Origin: Calocera cornea HHB12733
Taxonomy: Eukaryota; Basidiomycota; Dacrymycetes; Dacrymycetales; Dacrymycetaceae
Direction: 5' to 3'
Assembly (NCBI GenBank): GCA_001632435.1
Contig: KV423966.1
Coordinates: 1-64,000, forward strand
DNA length: 64,000 bases
The notes beneath the pieces are model-generated. The model searched no databases. It was not told where the DNA came from and saw only the letters and a program-made list of their open reading frames with translations. This document shows, piece after piece, positions 1-8,352 of this stretch. Numbering within the stretch: the first letter of the stretch is position 1; each line of letters opens with the position of its first letter. Made by a program: the position numbers and the translations under genes.

Positions 1-14
1 GGATGGAGAGAGAG

Positions 15-222
15 GGCCCAGGGGACTTAGACGCGCGACGTCCCCTGGGCCGGAGGCAAATCAGCTCCTTTCGGGAGCTGATTGCTCGACGCGCGCGAGC
101 GGGTGCTGATTTTCAGCACGGAAGCGGATGGATGCAAATGAGCACCCAATCAACCGCTTCCGTGGGGCAGCCGCTTAAGCGCTGATTGGCCACTATTGAG
201 CGCTTAAGGCGCTCAATAGTGG
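15..222. repeat. Run of consecutive perfect hairpins
   Basis: Six inverted repeats follow one another almost without spacing. Arms are 15-26/40-51 (12 bp), 59-68/74-83 (10 bp), 84-88/96-100 (5 bp), 103-109/113-119 (7 bp), 119-127/154-162 (9 bp) and 190-203/209-222 (14 bp). Each pairs perfectly and has a short loop, except the fifth (26 nt loop). I see no coding signal here. It may be the end of a palindrome-rich element that continues outside the window. The pairing is read directly; any function is unknown. Confidence 0.75.
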
Positions 223-570
223 ACCCTACTCCGCGTCCAGTGATCATTGCGTCGAATTTTGCTGCTCGAGGGCAACGCGAACTCGTTCAATTTCGAAACT
301 GCACTTCTATCGAGTACAATGTGTCAGACTGATGCGTTGCCGACGGCGTGGTTTCGTGATCTTGACAAACTTGCTTTGTTGATGCACAGCTCGATCTGGC
401 ACTCCTGATTCCTTATCCCCTCAATGTGGCGTCGCGTCACACACGCTCAAGCTCCCCATCAGCCTCGTGGGAATGGCCTCTTCGAGATCTTCCAGCTCAA
501 CTTCCGCCTCGATACGGCCCATGCTGAAAACCCTCAGTCCTTGTGGTAGTGGATGGGATACGAGACGGTC
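223..570. other. Intergenic, no feature seen
   Basis: About 350 bp between the hairpin run and the 3' end of the first SET gene. No convincing ORF, repeat or RNA gene was seen. It probably holds the 3' UTR of the minus-strand SET gene. Confidence 0.4.
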
Positions 571-1966
571 TCACCTGCGACTTCGTCTTCTATGGACGTT
601 AGACCGAACTTTGCGTAGGCCGAGAGAGTGAAGGTCCTCGAGAATGATGTCAAGAAGCTTGCTATTGGTCATGTGAGTAACAATTCCTGTATCAGAAGTT
701 CTTCTTGCCTGTTTCCTAAGCTTTTCTTGTCCTGTGCCTTCTCCAAAATCTTGTCCATGCGCTTCCACATGGCGCTGCTGGAGTCGTAGCCATACCCTTG
801 CAGCCCACGTTGTGCCATCGCGGCCAAGTGCCAAGCGCCGTCGTAGCTTCCCATCCGTGTTGCTCTCCTAAACTCGAACTCGGCGAAGTTGACAAGCATC
901 ACGAGCTTCTCATGCCACAGACGTTCAGTATTCAACATATCAAGTGTTTCGAGCAGGTAAGAGTCGTCGACTCCATCGGACGCCCCCTCCAGGTCATCAT
1001 CGTCCTCCATGCCTATCCGAGTGTGAATCCGCTTCCGACGCTTGTTTGACTGCGCCTGCCCATCGTTGGGGAGCGCACAGGCGGTGCAGCTGCAGGTGAA
1101 GCCATACCTGCCCTGGAGCTCAGTGCGCCGCTCACGTGTTGGTCGCAGCAAGTAGGTGTAAGCGATGGTGATTTCTTCTCCCTTGTCGATATGTGTCAGA
1201 CTTCTGAGTACTCCACAGAATGATTCACTACGGACGGATGATCAGATCCCATACTCATACGAGAAGAACAACATACTGATCCCAGTCGACAATGGCATTG
1301 GGCGCACAGCTATGATTCACACGGGACAATACCTCGAAGATAGCACGGTGCATTTCGCCCTTGTCGAACGGCCATTCTATGCCAAAGGCGTTGGTCTCCG
1401 CGATACCAAAGAAGTTTGTCGCATGGTCTCCTTGCGCCTTGCAATTTTGAAGTTGTCCCAGTGCTAGAGTCCTCTCCGCGTCCATCGCTTGTAGGATGTT
1501 GGGTAAGTCAGCCGCGACTTGCAGAGGCAGTGGATCCATGACTGTAAGCAGGGGACGTTCTCGGACAAGAATGGCTCCACGATGAAAGGTTTGCCGGGCG
1601 CGAAGTCCAAGACCCTTCCGTAGCATGTTGACCACTTTTGTATTGAGCCGATTCGCAGCAGCCAGCTCGTGATACAGGTACTTCGAGAACCCTGGGTGGT
1701 TTTTCAGATGAGCGCGATTATCGTGGTACGTAATGCAGATGGTGTCGAAGATCTTGGGGTTCACCGTCAATCCGAAACCGATGACAGAGTATCCGTCCGT
1801 GGCGCCGCGAGTGACGATGCGCCCCTGCGTGGTGTCGTGCTTGGTTGTCACAATGCTTTCTCGAAGGTATTGGCTGATATCCTGTTCCTGTAGGCCAGTC
1901 CGTAGGACGACCGTCGCAGCCGGAGTGAGGCACGAGCCTGTTGATGCAGGAGCTGTTATGAGACAT
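571..1966 (-). CDS. SET-domain protein, SMYD-like without MYND (copy A)
   Basis: Putative protein lysine methyltransferase-like protein. My model has four exons (1966-1934, 1887-1277, 1227-709, 661-571) giving 417 codons in frame. The family signature DxxCITYxDN is near the N-terminus. The SET motifs are NHSC with downstream GEEITIAYT, followed by a post-SET cysteine cluster (CSCTAC). The middle intron (1228-1276) is well supported by alignment to the paralogues. The start (ATG at 1966, first intron) and the last intron, which would use a GC-AG donor, are inferences that fit the frame and the paralogues' C-terminal tails. Targets are unknown; fungal SMYD-like families are large and mostly uncharacterised. 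Confidence 0.68.
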
Positions 1967-2143
1967 GCGTCATCTGTTCAGATGATCAGGTCGAGTTGGA
2001 CGATCTTCGGGTGACAGACCGACGCTCGACATCCGTCCCTCGTGTATGGAGGCGAGTATCCGCTATCTTCTCTTGGGGATCGACCGGCTGTTTACCGGGC
2101 GGCGAACCATCTAGCTTCACCCCGTCGGTCGGAATCCCATGAT

Positions 2144-2530
2144 TCATCTCGTCTTGGAATGAGCGTACAGATAGCGAAGAGACGCAACACTGTGGTTTGA
2201 GCCATGGAGAGATGTGTTTCCATTGGACGAATACCCTATGAGCGGATTTGTGACTGGTGGTAGTTCTGAGTGACGAAACAAATTGAATCCGGTCCTTGCC
2301 ACAGACCTCCGATCCATCGCTGATGGCTGCATCGGCAAGTCGTCCCGAGGGCAGAATCGCCCTGGCGCGGGATGAACGGTCTGCGCTAGAAGCCCGTAGA
2401 GACTACTGTTCATACAACGTTCGGGCATCCCTTCCTACCGTATCTACGGCCCATGGTTCCAGTGCAATCTCATGTCGTAGGCCGCGTTTTCTACCGCTTT
2501 ATGTACTCTATCTTTGCATGTGATCACTTT
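2144..2530. repeat. Duplicated 5' flank, copy without MITE
   Basis: This stretch aligns by eye with 3405-3455 joined to 3946-4270. Shared blocks include TTGGACGAATA, GAGCGGATTTGTGAC and CCAGTGCAATCTCAT, in the same order and spacing. Both copies lie just upstream of a minus-strand SET gene or relic, so they look like duplicated promoter/5' regions. A 94-codon minus ORF spans this copy, but the second copy does not preserve it well. I therefore call it non-coding duplication rather than a gene. Confidence 0.6.
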
Positions 2531-2569
2531 TCGTACCGTCAGGAACAAGCGCGAGCCTAGTGCCAGCCA

Positions 2570-3340
2570 TCAGTTCTTCCACTCCTCCTCCTGCTTGGCA
2601 GCGAGGATCGTTTTCAGTTCGGAAAGACCTCACCGGTGCCTCCGTGCCTCACTTCGCACTCTTTGCCGACTGAGCAGGTTCTACAGCTTTACGTCAACGC
2701 GGCCTCAATCGCCCCCATATCCCAAGCACTTAAGAGTGGTTGCGATGGCTTGACAGAGATCTCGGTGAAGATGCTCGAGTCGCTCTTCAGCTGGCCGAAC
2801 ATTGCAACCATCTCACGCGTCTTGCATTGCAAGCCCTTCACTTCCAGCATGTCGAGCGTCTCATTCATGTAAGCTTCGTAAAATCCGGTGACTGGAACAA
2901 GCACCAAGCGGCTGCGAAGCTTGTGGCGTCGCTAATTGGAAGGCTCTTCCTGGTCTTGCGGTAGAGTGCAAACGGAACACGTGCAGCGGAAGTCATACTG
3001 TACGTTGGGCATCCAGCGGCATCGGCATCAGGTCCATGCTATTCTTTTTGGCGTATTCCATGGCATCGATGTGACATTCTGCCAACTGAAGGAGCTCTTT
3101 GGGTGGTGGATGTCTCGGTCCCGACGGAGACGAGGACAACAATCCACGTTCTACGTGATCTTCGCTGATAGCTAGGGCGTAGGTGACAGTCGTCCTTGTC
3201 CTGTACTCACGTGGTGTGGCGTGTGACAGAAGATGCTGAATGGAGCTTCTCTCTGTGCTCTGCATTGTGGAAGGCAACGTCGTTTCAGTGCCGGTCAAGG
3301 GAGAGTGCTCCAGACGGAGACCGTTTTTCAGGAAGCACCA
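2570..3340 (-). pseudogene. SET-domain pseudogene (copy B), catalytic core deleted
   Basis: The 5' part (about 3298-3000) matches the N-terminal region of copy C, including HPPPKE and a following AEC..D..EYAKK motif. The sequence then jumps directly to the post-SET cysteine cluster (RCTCSVCTLP, near 2990) and the C-terminal helical region (AWDMG, 2700s). The whole SET core, with the NHSC and GEEIT motifs, is missing. Stops interrupt the remainder: TAG at 2932-2934 and TAA near 2689. Homology continues to about 2570. It lies between copies A and C in the same orientation, so it is probably a decayed member of the tandem array. Confidence 0.75.
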
Positions 3341-3455
3341 GACTCACGCAGACCGTCGCAAATCATCTCGTGTTGGTTAGAGCACAGAGGTAACAAAGAG
3401 AGGCGACTCTGCGGTTTGAGAAATGGAGAACCGTATCCCATTGGACGAATATGTA

Positions 3456-3945
3456 CAGTCGACTCTGTCTAAGCCGATACTCTCTAAGCCGATATCCTCT
3501 CTAAGCCGATACGATTTGGCCCCCCCGACTTGGGAAAGGGGGGGAATTGCTTCCGCCTTATAATCCAATACGCAATACCCAGATCGAGGTGTCGTCCTAG
3601 TATTATTGGCTTAGAGAGAGTTCTTCCGGGGATCTGGGAGCCAAGACCGGACTTCTGGAAGTTCCTGGAGAAGAGAAAAGGAGCCGTACACGTCATTGCA
3701 GACCCTGTCTCTGCATCCAAATGGCTTTGCGCTTATTTGGCACCATAAGGCATGAGTAAGTATGCATATGCTTACCTTAAGCAGCTTATCGTCATTGTCA
3801 TGTGACTTAAAAAGGCTTATGTCCGAGATCATGTGACTTATTTCAATCTCCAAGCCATTAAGTCCGAGCTCCGCATACTGATACTCTCTCTAAGCCGATA
3901 GCCAACCCCCCCTCCCGACGTCATCGGCTTAGACAGAGTCGACTG
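3456..3945. mobile_element. Pogo/Tc1-mariner type MITE, 490 bp
   Basis: The termini are a perfect 23 bp inverted repeat (3456-3478 and 3923-3945) starting CAGTCGACTCTGTCTAAGCC. They are flanked by TA on both sides (3454-3455, 3946-3947), the target duplication expected of Tc1/mariner/pogo elements. Short subterminal copies of CTCTCTAAGCCGATA recur on the left (two copies after the terminus), on the right (about 3886-3900) and inverted near 3608. No ORF resembles a DDE transposase, so the element is non-autonomous. It sits inside one copy of a duplicated flank whose other copy (near 2236) lacks it. That comparison supports insertion after the duplication. Confidence 0.85.
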
Positions 3946-4270
3946 TATGTACTCGGTGAGCGGATTTGTGACCGGTAGCAGTTCCAACTTCCAAGTGACG
4001 AAAACACTTGCACCCGTCCCTCAACACAAACCTTACCGACCCAGCGCTGATCTCCCAACGATCTGGCCTCGACCGTCCTTGATTCCGGTTGCGAGGAAGG
4101 CAAATGAGCGATGGCACCGCATGCACGATCTGCACGAGAATGCTGTGGAGAGTACTATGCATAGAGACTTTGGGCATCTCCCTCCTACTGTAATTACGGC
4201 CTATCATCCCAGTGCAATCTCATCACCCTGGCGGCGTATTCTACTCCTTTGTGTATTCTATCTTCTTCGC
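3946..4270. repeat. Duplicated 5' flank, copy carrying the MITE
   Basis: Counterpart of 2144-2530, interrupted by the 490 bp MITE; its other piece is 3405-3455. It lies between the 3' end of SET copy C and relic B. An ORF on the plus strand crosses it, but similarity to the other copy is at DNA level only and does not respect that frame. Confidence 0.55.
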
Positions 4271-4329
4271 CTCGGCACTGTCACAATGGTCAGACACAAG
4301 CTGTCGAGGAAATCGCTGAGTCCTGACCG

Positions 4330-5703
4330 TCATTTCGTATCGTCCTCTGCCTTCTTGGTAGCGATGATCTTCTTCAGGTCGGAGAGACGGCGCCCTGGTG
4401 GCTGGGTGCGCGAGTGCGCCTTCTTCGCCCCTTCCAAGGCTTTACTCAGCGCGTCCTCTACCGGTCCCATGTCCCAAGCATCTCCGACTTGCTTCGATGT
4501 CTTGATGGCAGGTCGCGTCAAATTGCGTGTACGGTCGTTTATTTTGGCGAGGATGATACGGTCCCTCTCCAGTTGGACGAACTTTGCAAGCATGTCACGT
4601 TTGTGGCCTTGCAAGCCCTCCATTTCGAGCATACCGAGCGTCTCCCTGATATAAGCATTGTCGAAACCGGCGGCCGGAGCTTTAGCATGCGCATCAACTC
4701 CCGTTCTGAAGCGACTGCGGAGCGTGCGGCGCCGTTCATCGGAAGCCTTTTCTTGATCTCGAGGCAGGGTGCAGGCAGGGCATGTGCAGCGGAAGAGATA
4801 CATCTGTTGAAGCTCCTGGCGACGCTGCTGCGCTGAGAGAAGCAGGTCTATGTATGCGACTGTGATCTCTTCTCCCTTCTTGATGTCTCGATTGCTTTTG
4901 AAGACGCCACAAAAGGTCTCGCTAAACATGTGGTCAGTGTTGCACACCAATAACAAGATTCATTATGCATACTGTTCCCACTCGAAACTTGCGTTGGGCA
5001 TGCAGCTATGATTAGCACGGGACATCCAGTCGAACACAACAACTTGCGTCTCCGCCTTATCGAAAGGCCACTCGGCGCCAAAGGAGTTCGTCCGCATTAT
5101 GCCGGCGAGATTCGTCGCATCATCGCCTTTCGTCTTGCAATTAGACAACGCACGATAGGCAGATTCCTTTTCCCGTAACATACGTTCGACGAATTTCGGG
5201 AAGGTGCGCATCACCATAAGTGAAGCACCTTGCCTGTAAGTGATGAGGGGCCGTTCTGCCATGAAAGTCGTGCCACCGCATATATCTCGCTTCGCAACAA
5301 GTCCAAGACCCTTGTCAGACATATCAACGATTTCGACATTCGCGGCATTCGACTTCAAGAGCTCCGGAGACATGTACTTGTAGAAGCCAGGATGCTCCCG
5401 CAGATGCGGGCGATTGTCGCCAAGGGTAATGCAGACAGTGTCCCAATATGGCTCGTCGTCCGCGCCTCCGAAGCCGACTATTACGTAGCCGAAAGTAGAA
5501 ACGCGATCTGCGCCGGGACTATCCAGCATCATCTGTAGCGATGGCACGTTCAGGGGCAAGCTGTAGTTGTTCGTCTGCAGCGATGGCACGTTCACGGCCA
5601 GGTTGTACTTCTTCGCGTATTCGAGGGGATCGCCTTCACATTCTGCCCATTCGATGATCTCCTTGGGAGGTGGATGGTTCCGGCCGACTGACGACAATGG
5701 CAT
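4330..5703 (-). CDS. SET-domain protein, SMYD-like without MYND (copy C)
   Basis: Two exons (5703-4973 and 4921-4330) give 440 residues. The start is the first in-frame ATG; the frame is open further upstream, so a longer N-terminus from an extra exon is possible. The order of motifs is HPPPKE near the N-terminus, a family block around DTVCITLGDN, SET motif NHSCMPNA, then KKGEEITVAYID, post-SET CTCPAC and a charged C-terminal region. The 51 bp intron falls exactly between NHSC and the GEEIT motif, as in the paralogues. A 42 bp in-frame tandem duplication near the N-terminus repeats NVPSLQ. Likely a SET methyltransferase-like protein; substrate unknown. Confidence 0.78.
5533..5616. repeat. 42 bp tandem duplication inside SET copy C
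   Basis: 5533-5574 and 5575-5616 are near-identical units beginning CTGYAGCGATGGCACGTTCA. In the minus-strand reading frame each encodes a 14-residue unit ending NVPSLQ. The length is a multiple of three, so the frame is kept. Confidence 0.8.
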
Positions 5704-6722
5704 CGATGCAAGCTCTGTGCGATCCGAGCAGATGGTTAGCGCCACGTAACGGACGGCCTTGACACAGTACTTGCGTTCTGATACGTGCGGACGAGGATCC
5801 TGAACGGCGGTCGGTCGTCTCACTGCTCTGTACGACGAAAAGGGTGTGTGGAGAGTCCTGTTGCACCTTCAGTGAGCAACGGAGAGTGCGCTGGATGGGG
5901 ACCGCTTCTTGAGGGAAGGCGAACGGGTGACGGCAAAAGGAGACGAGGGGCGCCTTCTCGCAGTCAACGGGGTCATTTCTGCGCGTGTAGTGCGCATGAC
6001 TGTTCTGTGGTGTGGTGAGTGGCTGCGTCACGATCTCCATCGCCGGGGCTCTGAGCCGAATCACACGTCCGCGTTCTTCCTGTCGAAACCTCGTTATCAC
6101 AGTAAATGAAGGGGGGACGAGATCTGCTCGAATTCCTCATTCCTCCCAATGTGTGATCGGCGTTGCCCAGTCTGAGCATGACGAGGTCAAGTGCATGCCC
6201 ATGGAATTGCGTCCGAGCGGCATCTGCACGGCGTTGGAAAGGCGCAGAATTTGACCAAATCAGGAAGGCGGACGAAGACGCTCTTCTACATTCCGATGGA
6301 TCAGTTTTTGGTCTCAATCTCGGGAAGGTGCGGGGACCTCGTGCACAATAACAACATGTCCCTTCCTTCCCATAGTACACGTTATGCGTCCGCATTGATG
6401 CACTGTTAACGCATGCGTAGGAAAGACAGTAGATGGACGATTACGGCGATCAAGTGATTTTCGAGCAGGCGTGCCATCGCAACTGAATCTCGGACGCGAT
6501 GAGGGATGGATGACGTGTTGCTAGTTACGTGAGCAAGCACGTGATTGTGACTTCATAGAATTGTCGATAAGGTACGGGCAATTCGTTCTGCTCGTTATGC
6601 ATTATTTAAGAAGACCTTCAGGTGTTGTTACAATCACCACATGCTGAGCACAGCGGTTATGGAGAAGGTTGCACTACAAGAGGCGCAGGTGGTAAGCCCT
6701 TCAGCCCACTATTCTACGTCTC
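5704..6722. other. Upstream region of SET copy C, start unresolved
   Basis: Open minus-strand frames run to about 6100, but none shows family similarity with confidence. The first 150 bp resemble the 5' flank of relic B, so a 5' exon or UTR is likely here. I see no repeat or RNA gene. The last part holds the 3' flank of the Cys-pair protein gene. Confidence 0.35.
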
Positions 6723-7530
6723 TCAAACCGTCGTCTGTGTCTTCCTTCTGGCTCTGCGACGCTCAGCCTTACGGTCCATCCTATCCGCTTCATGATCCCT
6801 CCACTTCATCGGAGCATAGCCGAGCTCTGCAAGCCGTCGATTCAGGTGCTTGGTGCGATCTCTGATTTCTTCGGCCGTGAAGCCGTCGCCCATCAAGTAC
6901 CTCTTCTGCCACTCCTTGTCCTCCAGCGCAGTATCAATACCCATACAGTTGGGGCATGCGAGATCAGCTTTGGAGCATGGTATCAGTACCGCGCTTGACA
7001 CAATGCGCCTCGACTTACTACCACAACTCATGAAGACGTCGAAATCTTGCGCCACTCCTCCGGTGCATCCAGCGCAGATATTCCTACTGCCGCTATGTGA
7101 AAAAGTTGGCTCAATCAAAGACAATGTGAAGATATACAAAGATCACTCACTGGCAGAACCAGCAATGACCGCCTTCAAGACGGGCAATGACATCTGGAGG
7201 TGTGATATTGCAATACAGCTCTCTTCCCGTATCGCCCGACAGGTTGACAATCCATGTAGGCGGGTCGTTGAGAGGGGACACCAGTTCCTTCATGTATTCT
7301 TCGTAGTCGGTGAGCATATGCTCGTATTCATCGGTTTCATCGGTTCCGCAGCATCGTCTGTGATGAAGAGGGACTTTCCGTACAGTTGCTTCGAGAGGTG
7401 CCGTTGTGTCGTTGTCATGGATGCCAACGAGCACAACGGCGTGCCAGCCAGTCATCTCGTTCAGTAAGAGCACTTCCGGTGTAAGAACTCCGCCTGAGTC
7501 GACGAGGTCGGTGATAGTCGCTAGTCTCAT
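6723..7530 (-). CDS. Hypothetical protein with clustered Cys pairs
   Basis: Three exons (7530-7151, 7092-7022, 6967-6723) give a 231-residue protein in frame, with canonical GT-AG introns of 58 and 54 bp. I do not recognise the family. The N-terminal half is acidic and starts MRLATITDLVDSGG. The centre carries four cysteine clusters, CWFC, CAGC, SCG and CPNC, split over all three exons and joined correctly by splicing; this spacing suggests a zinc-binding module. The C-terminus is strongly basic (RKAERRRARRK), possibly a nuclear or nucleic-acid-binding tail. A TATA box at 7581-7586 (minus) supports the start. Confidence 0.65.
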
Positions 7531-7580
7531 GGCCGTATAGTGCGCTTGATCCTAGGGACATCAGCAGAGCCGAAGCACCA

Positions 7581-7586
7581 TTTATA
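7581..7586 (-). promoter_or_regulatory. TATA box of the Cys-pair protein gene
   Basis: TATAAA on the minus strand, 51 nt upstream of the ATG at 7530, a normal distance for a fungal core promoter with a short 5' UTR. Confidence 0.5.
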
Positions 7587-8352
7587 GTCAAAGTCCAAAC
7601 AAACTGACTAGTCACAGAACCAGTCATGGAGACCAGTCATCATGTCTCAACTTTGTAGCAAGAGAGTGAGGTGGCGCCTTTGCCCAGTGACCATTGCGAA
7701 AGACAAGGGTGCAGTGTGTCACCACTGCGACGGATCATGACGGAAGCCAAATAAGGCGGTAGAAAACGTGTATAAGGTGCATTGGTACTACAGTAGTACC
7801 ACTGTACCACTGTTGTGTCGCTTGGGTTGCATCCATTTATCAGTCGAAGCACAACGAGAGGAGCCAAGAGGGGAGCCTATATGAGACCGGAGGACAACTG
7901 ATCAGGGGATCACGGCTTCCTACTGGCATATCCCATGCAGCCATTGAGAGAGGCACATCAGAGTGGCATCCATACAGTGGGCTGCCACAGGATGGTTGGT
8001 GTTGATGCTGTCAGGTGCGGTGCACGTGCCGCGCGCCGCGCGCCGAAGATGACGAAACGTGCCCCGTCAGATCCGAAGCATCCCGCGGGGCAGAGCGGGA
8101 TCAGTTTGCCGGAAGCGTTTTGCAGCTCCGCTCCTCCCGCACCCGGCGTTCCGCATCTGCGCCCTTCCGCTCCTCATCCCCTCGCCGCTCCCTTCCTCAC
8201 CGACGCCGACGTCGAACGCGACGCTCTCCCTCACTGCTGGCAGTCTAGACATTGCTAGCATCTCCCCTCTCATATTCTATCATATTTGGCTACCTGTTCG
8301 TTCCGCTCAGCATCTTCAACTCGATTCGGAATATACCAACCCCACGCGCGAT
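7587..8352. other. Divergent intergenic region upstream of FZO1
   Basis: About 770 bp between two divergently transcribed genes. It contains a short perfect palindrome with 8 bp arms around 7785-7801 (GGTACTAC/GTAGTACC) and a GC-rich block from about 8010. A 155-codon plus ORF runs into the FZO1 start, but its upstream part shows no conserved features. The FZO1 start was taken at 8353. Confidence 0.4.

Noticed and set aside
1718..1966. 82-codon minus ORF as the first exon of SET copy A read without splicing
   Set aside because: Reading straight on leaves the conserved frame; only its first 11 codons fit, joined by a short intron.
3947..4654. 235-codon plus-strand ORF over the duplicated flank and the 3' end of SET copy C
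   Set aside because: Its right part is antisense to SET copy C and its left part is not preserved as protein in the second copy of the duplicated flank.
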